A stretch of 64,000 nucleotides of DNA from JAEXOD01 sp963663265 (lineage in GTDB: Bacteria; Bacteroidota; Ignavibacteria; Ignavibacteriales; Melioribacteraceae), in the NCBI GenBank assembly GCA_963663265.2, contig CAXXXM010000004.1, positions 62,001 through 126,000 on the forward strand, in the 5' to 3' direction. Below the pieces are notes generated by a model, which worked only from the letters and a program-made list of their open reading frames with translations, made no database searches and was not told where the DNA came from. This document shows, piece by piece, positions 26,351 to 33,632 of the stretch (positions are counted from its first letter, which is position 1; every line of letters begins with the position of its first letter). A program made the position numbers and the translations under genes.

Positions 26351-26373
26351 CCCGACGTAAAAACCACGTCGGG
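26351..26373. repeat. Hairpin CCCGACGT-AAAAACC-ACGTCGGG
   Basis: Perfect 8-bp stem, GC-rich against an AT-rich background, 26 bases beyond the IS right end. A near copy lies at 27025-27045 in the second copy of the duplication. Confidence 0.7.
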
Positions 26374-26384
26374 TTACAGCCATT

Positions 26385-26401
26385 TTTCTCCGCTGGAGAA
26401 A
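26385..26401. repeat. Hairpin TTTCTCC-GCT-GGAGAAA
   Basis: Perfect 7-bp stem, 3-nt loop. The equivalent at 27057-27073 keeps the stem exactly but has loop TCC instead of GCT, showing that loops drift while stems are kept. Confidence 0.7.
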
Positions 26402-26597
26402 TTACTGAAAAACAGAAACTTGAAACTGGTGACTTGTGATTGGTAATTGGTGCAAAAGACATTCCAGCCGAATGGCTCTGGTTGTAAAAAAAAAGGCACA
26501 CCCTAATATTCCCCACTCCAGCGGAGTGGATCTGATTTTTGAAATAAAGATTAAACAAAACAGAAACAAGCGGAAAATGTATTATTAGATGCATGAG
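26396..26597 (+). repeat. 202-bp direct duplication, copy 1
   Basis: Matches 27068-27269 without gaps at an offset of 672 bases, with only about three differences that I could find (one near the end of AAACAAGCGG, two in the final 10 bases). It contains repeat module copy 3. Confidence 0.9.
26435..26529 (+). repeat. Two-hairpin repeat module, copy 3
   Basis: TGATTGGTAATTGGTG, then a decayed hairpin A (CATTCCAGCCGAATGG, stem reduced to 4 bp), linker CTGGTTGTAAAA and an intact hairpin B (26513-26529, CCACTCC-AGC-GGAGTGG, 7 bp). Confidence 0.8.
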
Positions 26598-26689
26598 ACC
26601 CATCGGGTCGAAACATCAATAGAAAAACTACACAAACAAATTAATAAGCCCCAGCGTGGGCGACACAGTTTCTAATAAACTCATCCTCC

Positions 26690-26706
26690 GGCTCGCGTTG
26701 CGAGCC
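26690..26706. repeat. Hairpin GGCTCGC-GTT-GCGAGCC
   Basis: Perfect 7-bp GC-rich stem with 3-nt loop. A second inverted repeat follows directly (26709-26736, CTCCTTCT/AGAAGGAG, 8 bp). Confidence 0.65.
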
Positions 26707-26793
26707 ATCTCCTTCTCTTTTTTCAAAAAGAAGGAGTGACGACTGTTAAAGCAATTTGTTATTATAAATTTGGTTGCATTTTTTTGTACCCAT

Positions 26794-26813
26794 TATGTCA
26801 CCGGTTCCCGGTT
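26794..26813 (-). repeat. 20-bp repeat, inverted copy
   Basis: Exact reverse complement of the repeats at 24277-24296 and 24330-24349. The pair 24330/26813 brackets the structured RNA and the IS element. Confidence 0.8.
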
Positions 26814-26820
26814 GAAAAAC

Positions 26821-26929
26821 AGATTGGTGTTTGGTACCGCATAATTGTTGTAAAAAGCCATTCCAGCAAAATGGCTCTATTGGTAGAAAAAACCGCCCAC
26901 GCATATATTCCCCACTCCAGCGTGAGTGG
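26821..26929 (+). repeat. Two-hairpin repeat module, copy 4
   Basis: GATTGGTGTTTGGT, hairpin A with an altered centre (26856-26876, AGCCATT-CCAGCAA-AATGGCT, 7 bp), linker CTATTGGTAG as in copy 2, and hairpin B (26912-26929, CCACTC-CAGCGT-GAGTGG). Confidence 0.78.
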
Positions 26930-26980
26930 TGCTATATTTGTTACGTTGCATATATTATATATATCGTTTTATCTGCCATA

Positions 26981-26999
26981 GCGAATCCGCTGGATTCGC
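26981..26999. repeat. Hairpin GCGAATCC-GCT-GGATTCGC
   Basis: Perfect 8-bp stem with GCT loop, between modules 4 and 5. Confidence 0.7.
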
Positions 27000-27067
27000 A
27001 TTGGTGCGTGAGGTATTCACCACCCCGACGTAAAAACCACGTCGGCTACCATTAGTTTTCTCCTCCG

Positions 27068-27269
27068 GAGAAATTACTGAAAAACAGAAACTTGAAACTG
27101 GTGACTTGTGATTGGTAATTGGTGCAAAAGACATTCCAGCCGAATGGCTCTGGTTGTAAAAAAAAAGGCACACCCTAATATTCCCCACTCCAGCGGAGTG
27201 GATCTGATTTTTGAAATAAAGATTAAACAAAACAGAAACAAGCAGAAAATGTATTATTAGATACATGAC
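27068..27269 (+). repeat. 202-bp direct duplication, copy 2
   Basis: Second copy of 26396-26597. The similarity extends more weakly upstream through the hairpin at 27025-27045 to about 27002. Confidence 0.9.
27107..27201 (+). repeat. Two-hairpin repeat module, copy 5
   Basis: Identical to copy 3, as part of the 202-bp duplication. Hairpin B lies at 27185-27201. Confidence 0.8.
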
Positions 27270-27323
27270 AATAGAAAATCGCAAAAACGATTATTAATTA
27301 TAACCAAAACAAAACCAGAGATA

Positions 27324-27368
27324 CTTTTAAAAAAATAAAAGCCGTTGAAAGGTTTTATTTCAACGGCT
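27324..27368 (-). terminator. Terminator after sdaA
   Basis: On the minus strand AGCCGTTGAAA pairs with TTTCAACGGCT (27340-27350 with 27358-27368, 11 bp perfect, 7-nt loop), followed by TTTATTTTTTTAAAAG. It ends the hydrolase, permease, sdaA transcript before the repeat island. Confidence 0.85.
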
Positions 27369-27476
27369 ACTCAATCATTAAAAATTAAAAACTAAGAATT
27401 AAAAATTATTAGAAAACGGTTATTCAATCATTAAAATTGAGACTTAAAAATCAGTTATTAACTATTTTTCGCTAAT

Positions 27477-28670
27477 TTAAGATTCCCACAACAATGCCAT
27501 ACCCCCTTCTGAAGTTTCGCGATAAATATGGGGCAAATCTTTTCCGGTTTGTTTCATAGTTGCAACAATTTTATCAAAAGAAACCAAATGTCGGCCATCG
27601 GATAATAAGGAGAAAGTAGCAGTATTTAATGCTCTTTCAGCAGCAAAAGCATTTCTTTCAATACAAGGGACTTGAACCAATCCACCTATCGGGTCACAAG
27701 TTAAACCCAAATGGTGTTCAATCCCCATTTCGGCAGCATATTCAATTTGATAAGGAGTTCCACCTAACAATTGAGTAGCCGCACCACTTGCCATTGCACA
27801 AGCGGTTCCAATTTCACCTTGACAGCCAACTTCAGCCCCTGAAATTGAAGCATTATGTTTAACAATGTTTCCAATTAGTCCTGCCGTTGCCAATGCTTTA
27901 ATAATTTTTTGGTCAGGGAAATCAAAACTTTCTTGTAATCTTTTTAACACAGCAGGTAAAACTCCACATGATCCACACGTAGGGGCAGTTACAATTACTC
28001 CACCGGCAGCATTTTCTTCTGCAACAGCAAGAGCATACGAAAACAATAAAGTCTTTTCTTTTAAAGAACCGGTATAATTTTTTGCTTTAACATGATAGGA
28101 AGATGCTTTTCGTTTAACATTTAATCCTCCAGGTAAAGTACCTTCGGAATCCAATCCCCTTTTTACTGATTCTTTCATTACATTCCAAACTTCGCCCAAG
28201 TAATCGTAAACTTCTTTCCCCTCTACAAATTCAACATATTCCCATAGGTTGTTTTTATTCTGTTTAACCCAGCCAAGTACTTCATGCATTGTATCAAGAT
28301 TATATATATCTTCTGTGTCAATAGCAAAAGAATCATCAACAATTTTGCCTCCCCCAATACTATAAACTATCCATGAATTAATTAATCTGTTTTCCTTAAA
28401 TGCTTCAAATTTCATCGCATTTGGATGAAGTGACAAAAATTCTGTCGGCTTCCAAAGAATAGAAATTTTTAAGGGAGCAAAAACTTCTTCAATTGCTCTA
28501 TCAGTTAAGTGTCCTTTTCCGGTTGCCCCCAAGCTTCCATATAAAGTTACTGAATAAGTATCAGCACCAATACTCTTTTCCTTAAATATTGTTGCTGCAC
28601 GTTTCGGTCCCATAGTATGACTGCTTGACGGACCATTGCCTATCCTAAAAATTTCTTTTATACTTTCCAT
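27477..28670 (-). CDS. sdaA: L-serine dehydratase, iron-sulfur type, single chain
   Basis: 397 residues. The N-terminal signature IFRIGNGPSSSHTMGP (7-22) is that of SdaA. Probable [4Fe-4S] ligands are the Cys in TAPTCGSCG, LTCDPIGG and VPCIERN. GAEVGCQGEIGTACAMASGA is also conserved. Somewhat shorter than the ~450-residue E. coli enzyme but with all core motifs. Converts L-serine to pyruvate and ammonia and is oxygen sensitive, which fits a facultative or anaerobic lifestyle. The start codon directly abuts the permease stop, so the genes are co-translated; serine or an amino compound is the probable theme of the operon. Confidence 0.93.
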   Translation of the reverse strand: MESIKEIFRIGNGPSSSHTMGPKRAATIFKEKSIGADTYSVTLYGSLGATGKGHLTDRAIEEVFAPLKISILWKPTEFLSLHPNAMKFEAFKENRLINSWIVYSIGGGKIVDDSFAIDTEDIYNLDTMHEVLGWVKQNKNNLWEYVEFVEGKEVYDYLGEVWNVMKESVKRGLDSEGTLPGGLNVKRKASSYHVKAKNYTGSLKEKTLLFSYALAVAEENAAGGVIVTAPTCGSCGVLPAVLKRLQESFDFPDQKIIKALATAGLIGNIVKHNASISGAEVGCQGEIGTACAMASGAATQLLGGTPYQIEYAAEMGIEHHLGLTCDPIGGLVQVPCIERNAFAAERALNTATFSLLSDGRHLVSFDKIVATMKQTGKDLPHIYRETSEGGMALLWES

Positions 28671-29939
28671 TTAAATTTTTACCAGGTTTAATTTTTTATT
28701 AATGTAATAAAGAATAATGAATGAGAAAAAGGATACAAAAATTCCGGTAATAGGAGGAATAAATTCGATAAAAAAAGCAGCAAAAGCACCAATAATATAA
28801 GAAAGGATACCTATAAAATTAAACTTGGTTTTTAATGAAGAAAGTTCAGGATAATTAGTTTTTTTTGCAACATAAAAATCAGCCATAATTATTCCACCCA
28901 AAGGAGGGATAAAAGTACCCAACAATATCAGATAAGGAATCAACCATTCATACATTCCAAATAATGCAAGAACAATTCCTAATACTGCTCCAATAATTGT
29001 AATAATTCTTCTTTTTTCAGTCCTAAAGAAATTACAACCAGCAACAGAAAAATTATAGATTGTGTTATCTTGCGTAGTCCAGATATTTAGAAACAACATT
29101 ATGAGACAAAAACTAAACAATCCTTGTAATTTAAGCACTTCCGATATTTCTGACTCTTTATAGACTAATGCACCGATTGCACCAACAAAAATCATGAGTC
29201 CATTACCAATAAAAAAAGCAGAAATACTTGCCCAAATGGCTGATTTAGAATTTTTGGCAAATCTTGTCCAATTGGTAGATTGTGTTCCCCCACTAACAAA
29301 AGTACCAAAAACAAGTGTTATTCCGGCACTAATTGAAAGTTGTTTAGAGGGTATTAAAGCAAGTACACCCCCTAACTCTTTCGATTTAATAAATGCAATT
29401 ATTATACTCACAAAAATTAAAATAGTCATTAATGGAACTGCAATAATAGAAAGTTTTTCTAAGCCTTTATAGCCAATAAAAGCTGTAATACAAAAAATCA
29501 ATCCAAATAAAATCATCAAATAGGGTGATGCCCACTCAGGAATATTTAACATCGTAACTGTAATTATAGATATAGTTGCAGTACCCCAAGCGTACCAGCA
29601 AATTTGAGTAAAACCAAGTAAAAAATCAGAAAGTTTACTACCATATTCTCCCAGGCTAAAGCGACTCATTAAAACTGTATTTAATCCGCTTTTATAGGCA
29701 ATATTGCTTAAGGCGGCAACGTATAAACCAAGCAATACATTTCCTGCCAAAATAACAAAAATTAGATCGGGGAAAAATTTTAGTCCCAATCCAATACTTC
29801 CACCTGCCCACATAGTAGCAGAAAAGAATGTAAATCCTAAAAGTACAACAGATAAAGACCAAAAACCTTTTCTACTACTTAATGGTACTTCTGATAAAGG
29901 ATAGTCTTCAAATTCATCAGTTTTTTTCTTTAATTCCAT
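28671..29939 (-). CDS. NCS1-family permease (cytosine permease CodB-like)
   Basis: 422 residues with about 12 transmembrane segments. N-terminal YPLSEVPLSSRKGFWSLSVVLLGF and the segment GGTQSTNWTRFAKNSKSA, together with NIWTTQDNTIYNFSVAG, are typical of the CodB branch of nucleobase:cation symporters. Imports a nucleobase-like or related substrate across the inner membrane using Na+ or H+. No cytosine deaminase is nearby; instead it sits between a beta-lactamase-fold hydrolase (1 base away) and serine dehydratase (0 bases), so the real substrate may differ from cytosine. Confidence 0.82.
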   Translation of the reverse strand: MELKKKTDEFEDYPLSEVPLSSRKGFWSLSVVLLGFTFFSATMWAGGSIGLGLKFFPDLIFVILAGNVLLGLYVAALSNIAYKSGLNTVLMSRFSLGEYGSKLSDFLLGFTQICWYAWGTATISIITVTMLNIPEWASPYLMILFGLIFCITAFIGYKGLEKLSIIAVPLMTILIFVSIIIAFIKSKELGGVLALIPSKQLSISAGITLVFGTFVSGGTQSTNWTRFAKNSKSAIWASISAFFIGNGLMIFVGAIGALVYKESEISEVLKLQGLFSFCLIMLFLNIWTTQDNTIYNFSVAGCNFFRTEKRRIITIIGAVLGIVLALFGMYEWLIPYLILLGTFIPPLGGIIMADFYVAKKTNYPELSSLKTKFNFIGILSYIIGAFAAFFIEFIPPITGIFVSFFSFIILYYINKKLNLVKI

Positions 29940-29940
29940 G

Positions 29941-31155
29941 CTATTTTATCTTAATTTTATCAAATTTAATTTTTTGTAACATTTTTTCCGCTTCTTTAAG
30001 GTTAGAAATACTCCAAGGGAGATCATTATATACAACACTTGATGCTTGTAAAAATAATTTCGTAGGATCAGTTATGTTTGTTTCTTCAGAAAAGTACCTA
30101 TTAAACAATATGATAAAAGTAGCATTACGCTCAACACTATGTGCAGCAAAAGCTAAATAACCAGGGACTGCCCCATTATGTCCAAGAAAGCCTGCAACAT
30201 CAAAGCAACCAAGACCGTATTTAAAGTCTAATTCAGGAACAAGAGTAACAAAGTTTTTTCTTGCTTGGTGGGTTTGAGCAGATAACAAAGTTCCTTCAGC
30301 TAAATTTTTAACCCAAACAGACAAATCTTCGACATTTGATACTATTGCACCTGCAGCCCAAACATAGGAAACATCATAAGTTTCAGAAACATCATAATTC
30401 CCAGTATTTTCAAAAAATGTACCATATCCATGGGCATAATCACCCCACAAATACCGTGAAGTAGGAAATGAAGTATTATTTAAGTTTAGTTTTTCAATAA
30501 TTCTTCTTTTAATTTCAGCTTCTAAAGTATTTTTAGTTAATTTTTCAACAATTCTCCCAACAATTATAGTATTTGTGTTTGAATACTTATAACCGTTTCC
30601 GGGTTCAAAGTAGTAATCTAAATCTTTGGACATTTCAATTATTTGATCAGGAGCTAAATAAGAACTTGGATTAGCTAAAGCCCAAAGAATAAATGAATTT
30701 GATTCTATATAATCTGGAATACCACTTGTCATATTACACAACATTCCAATTGTAACTTTATCAGCTTTAGGATAATCAGGGTAAAATTTATTTAATGTAT
30801 CATTAAGACTTACTAATCCCTCATCAACAAGTTGCAATAATGTAGTGACTGAAAATGTTTTTGAAATACTTCCGATACGAAATAAATTTGTGGATTTTAG
30901 GGGTTTTTGTGTTGTCCTTTCAGCAACACCAAATGCTTTTTCATAATGAATATTTTTATCCGGAATATCAATTAATACTGCTATACCTGGAATATCATAA
31001 TTTGCAATTGAAGAATTAAATAATTGATCCAAATTAGAATAGACTTCTTTATTTTCATCGATGTTAGGATCAGAAACTGAATATTTTTCACATGATACAA
31101 ATAAAAAAGCAAAAATAAGAGATGCGAGTATACTTTTCAACAATAGTTTTCCCAT
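29941..31155 (-). CDS. Serine hydrolase lipoprotein of the class C beta-lactamase / DD-peptidase fold
   Basis: 404 residues. Lipobox FVSC (Cys22). Catalytic motifs are SxxK at Ser96-Ile-Ser-Lys99 (GSISKTF), YxN at Tyr191-Ser-Asn193 and HxG in GHNGAVPGY. The family includes D-aminopeptidases, esterases and DD-carboxypeptidases; the substrate cannot be told from these motifs. Exported and lipid-anchored, facing the periplasm. First gene of a tight operon with an NCS1 permease and serine dehydratase, so hydrolysis of an external compound followed by uptake and breakdown is a reasonable inference. Transcribed divergently from groESL. Confidence 0.85.
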   Translation of the reverse strand: MGKLLLKSILASLIFAFLFVSCEKYSVSDPNIDENKEVYSNLDQLFNSSIANYDIPGIAVLIDIPDKNIHYEKAFGVAERTTQKPLKSTNLFRIGSISKTFSVTTLLQLVDEGLVSLNDTLNKFYPDYPKADKVTIGMLCNMTSGIPDYIESNSFILWALANPSSYLAPDQIIEMSKDLDYYFEPGNGYKYSNTNTIIVGRIVEKLTKNTLEAEIKRRIIEKLNLNNTSFPTSRYLWGDYAHGYGTFFENTGNYDVSETYDVSYVWAAGAIVSNVEDLSVWVKNLAEGTLLSAQTHQARKNFVTLVPELDFKYGLGCFDVAGFLGHNGAVPGYLAFAAHSVERNATFIILFNRYFSEETNITDPTKLFLQASSVVYNDLPWSISNLKEAEKMLQKIKFDKIKIK

Positions 31156-31273
31156 AAGTCACCATATTATTAATATTGAAAGTATAAAAGTAATATTCAA
31201 AGCCAAAAAATCAAAATTTAAATTTCTATAAGAAGACATTGTAACTTTTTTAGAAAAATCAATTGTAATAGAC

Positions 31274-31304
31274 TTGACAGGTAAATAGTAATTTTATATA
31301 TTTG
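31274..31304 (+). promoter_or_regulatory. groESL promoter
   Basis: TTGACA (31274-31279), 17-base spacer, TATATT (31297-31302) which extends to TATATTTG, matching both the sigma70 and the Bacteroidota TAnnTTTG forms. Confidence 0.8.
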
Positions 31305-31316
31305 TGGCGTAAAATA

Positions 31317-31343
31317 TTAGCACTCTTGAATAATGAGTGCTAA
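31317..31343 (+). promoter_or_regulatory. CIRCE operator (HrcA binding site)
   Basis: Perfect CIRCE inverted repeat, TTAGCACTC-N9-GAGTGCTAA, just after the predicted transcription start of groESL. HrcA represses from this site and is released on heat shock. hrcA itself is not in the window. Confidence 0.97.
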
Positions 31344-31375
31344 CAGAATTTTAACAACATAAAAGGAGAATTAAA

Positions 31376-31675
31376 ATGTCTGATTTTAAAATTAAACCTT
31401 TGCATGACAGAGTTATTGTAAAACCAAGTGAAGCCGAAGAAAAAACAAAAGGCGGAATCATTTTACCTGATACAGCAAAAGAAAAACCTATTGAAGGTAA
31501 AGTTGTAGCTGTTGGTGGTGGAAAAACTGCTGAAGATGGAAAAGTAACTCCATTAACAGTAAAAGTAGGAGATGTAGTATTGTATGGTAAATACTCAGGT
31601 ACAGAAATTCGCGTTGATCAAGATGATTATTTAATTATGCGCGAAAGTGATATTTTTGGTGTAGTTAATAAGTAA
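31376..31675 (+). CDS. groES: Co-chaperonin GroES
   Basis: 99 residues, with PLHDRVIVKPSEAEEKTKGGIILPDTAKEKP (the mobile loop around residues 17-35) and YSGTEIRVDQDDYLIMRESDI at the end. Forms the heptameric lid of GroEL. AAGGAG lies 8 bases before the ATG. The CIRCE operator upstream shows HrcA control. groEL follows after 25 bases. Confidence 0.98.
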   Translation: MSDFKIKPLHDRVIVKPSEAEEKTKGGIILPDTAKEKPIEGKVVAVGGGKTAEDGKVTPLTVKVGDVVLYGKYSGTEIRVDQDDYLIMRESDIFGVVNK

Positions 31676-31700
31676 TTAAATAAATTTTGGAGGAATTATA

Positions 31701-33335
31701 ATGGCTGCAAAATTAGTTGAATATAGCAGTGAAGCAAGAAAAGGTTTATTGAATGGCGTTGATAAATTAGCAAACGCTGTTAAAGTAACTTTAGGACCAA
31801 AAGGTCGTAATGTAATTTTAGATAAAAAATTCGGTGCACCAACAGTAACAAAAGATGGTGTATCTGTTGCAAAAGAAATTGAATTAGCAGACCCTATTGA
31901 AAATATGGGTGCTCAAATGGTTCGCGAAGTAGCTTCAAAAACAAGTGACGTAGCCGGTGACGGAACAACTACAGCAACTGTATTAGCTCAAGCAATTTAT
32001 CGTGAAGGATTAAAAAACGTTACCGCTGGTGCAAATCCTATGGATTTGAAACGTGGTATTGATATTGCAGTTGGAAAAGTTATTGAATATTTAAAATCAA
32101 TCAGCAAAACAGTTGATGGTAGAGATGAAATTGCTCAAGTTGGTTCAATTTCCGCTAACAACGATTCTACTATTGGTCAGTTAATTGCTGATGCAATGGA
32201 AAAAGTAGGAAAAGATGGTGTTATTACAGTTGAAGAAGCAAAAGGTACAGAAACAAGCTTAGACTTTGTTGAAGGTATGCAATTTGACCGTGGTTACTTA
32301 TCACCTTACTTTGTAACTGATTCAGAATCAATGGAAGCTGTTTTAGACGACCCTTACATCTTGATTCACGATAAAAAAATTAGTGCTATGAAAGACTTAT
32401 TACCAATTTTGGAAAAAGTTGCTCAAGCTGGTAGATCTTTATTAATTATTGCTGAAGATTTAGAAGGTGAAGCATTAGCTACTTTAGTTGTTAACAAATT
32501 ACGTGGTACTTTAAGAATTTGTGCAGTTAAAGCTCCTGGTTTTGGTGATAGAAGAAAAGCTATGTTAGAAGATATAGCAGTTTTAACAGCAGGTACAGTT
32601 ATTGCTGAAGAAACAGGTTATAAATTAGAAAATGCTACTGTTCAATATTTAGGACGTGCGAAAAAAGTTGTTATTGATAAAGACAATACAACTATTGTTG
32701 AAGGTGCTGGAAGTGCTGATGATATTAAGAAGAGAGTAAATGAAATTAAATCTCAAATCGAAAAATCAACATCTGATTATGATAAAGAAAAATTACAAGA
32801 AAGATTAGCTAAACTTTCTGGTGGTGTTGCCGTTGTTAAAATTGGTGCTGCTACTGAAGTTGAAATGAAAGAAAAGAAAGCAAGAGTTGAAGACGCTTTA
32901 CATGCAACCCGTGCTGCTGTTGAAGAAGGTATTGTTCCTGGTGGTGGTGTTGCTTTAGTTCGTGCAATCTCTGCTCTTGAAACATTAGAAGGTGAAAACT
33001 TAGATCAAACAACAGGTATTAAAATAATTAAGAAAGCTCTTGAAGAACCTTTAAAACAAATCGTTAATAATGCAGGTTTAGAAGGTGCTGTTGTTCTTAA
33101 TAAAGTGATGGAAGGTACCGGTGATTATGGATTTAACGCAGGTAACGAAAAATATGAAAACTTAGTTAAATCTGGTGTTATCGATCCTACCAAAGTAACA
33201 AGAACCGCTTTAGAAAACGCTGCTTCTGTTTCTTCAATGTTAATTACAACCGAAGCTGTTGTTTATGAGAAAAAAGAAGAAGAAAAAGCTCCAGCTATGC
33301 CACCTAACATGGGCGGAATGGACGGAATGTACTAA
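31701..33335 (+). CDS. groEL: Chaperonin GroEL
   Basis: 544 residues, the usual length. ATP-binding motifs LGPKGRNV (~31-38) and DGTTTATVLA (~87-96), GGGVALVRA late in the chain, and a C-terminal GGMDGMY tail of the GGM type. Folds proteins in the cytoplasm with GroES. The ribosome binding site GGAGG is 8 bases upstream. Codon use is more GC-tolerant than that of neighbours, as expected for a highly expressed gene. Confidence 0.99.
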   Translation: MAAKLVEYSSEARKGLLNGVDKLANAVKVTLGPKGRNVILDKKFGAPTVTKDGVSVAKEIELADPIENMGAQMVREVASKTSDVAGDGTTTATVLAQAIYREGLKNVTAGANPMDLKRGIDIAVGKVIEYLKSISKTVDGRDEIAQVGSISANNDSTIGQLIADAMEKVGKDGVITVEEAKGTETSLDFVEGMQFDRGYLSPYFVTDSESMEAVLDDPYILIHDKKISAMKDLLPILEKVAQAGRSLLIIAEDLEGEALATLVVNKLRGTLRICAVKAPGFGDRRKAMLEDIAVLTAGTVIAEETGYKLENATVQYLGRAKKVVIDKDNTTIVEGAGSADDIKKRVNEIKSQIEKSTSDYDKEKLQERLAKLSGGVAVVKIGAATEVEMKEKKARVEDALHATRAAVEEGIVPGGGVALVRAISALETLEGENLDQTTGIKIIKKALEEPLKQIVNNAGLEGAVVLNKVMEGTGDYGFNAGNEKYENLVKSGVIDPTKVTRTALENAASVSSMLITTEAVVYEKKEEEKAPAMPPNMGGMDGMY

Positions 33336-33632
33336 TAAATAATTATTAATGATTAATTATTATTTAATTGAAAAGTCGAGTATTTAATACTCGACTTTTT
33401 TTTAGTATCTAATTTATAAATGCAAAAAACATACACTTCCACTGGCTTTCTCTTCAAATAAAACAATTTACTTTTAATATTAAACGGTTTGCCATATTCA
33501 TTCCTCAATTAATCCCCTATTCTTGCGATTATGGCAAAAAATTTTGACTTGTTAAACTTGAGGTAAAAATATAGCTTTACAAGCTAATTATTAAAAGGTG
33601 CCCTCCTAATTATTGTATGGGTTCCGCAAATT
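33336..33632. other. Intergenic region between groEL and the second TonB receptor
   Basis: 297 bases. Apart from the groESL terminator, I see only a weak promoter candidate (TTGACT near 33544, TA-rich -10 about 17 bases later) for the receptor gene. Confidence 0.4.
33371..33403 (+). terminator. groESL terminator
   Basis: AAAAGTCGAGTAT pairs with ATACTCGACTTTT (13 bp, TTA loop), and the T-run continues for four more bases to 33403. Confidence 0.92.

Larger units (their letters stand above)
26326..27476. other. Repeat island, right part: no credible protein gene
   Basis: 1.15 kb with three repeat modules, a 202-bp direct duplication, an inverted copy of the 20-bp repeat and many short hairpins. 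Small open frames here have identical translations in both copies of the duplication and no ribosome binding sites; they are by-products of the repeats. The last 180 bases hold the sdaA terminator and two imperfect CAATCATTAAAA-type repeats. Confidence 0.7.

Noticed and set aside
26343..26603. Open frame of 86 codons in the repeat island, and its longer relative at 26955-27284
   Set aside because: Both translate the same duplicated repeat, have no ribosome binding site and contain hairpin sequence; they are products of the 202-bp duplication.
26736..27055. Plus-strand small open frames between modules 4 and 5
   Set aside because: They overlap hairpins and each other in different frames and have no coding signal.
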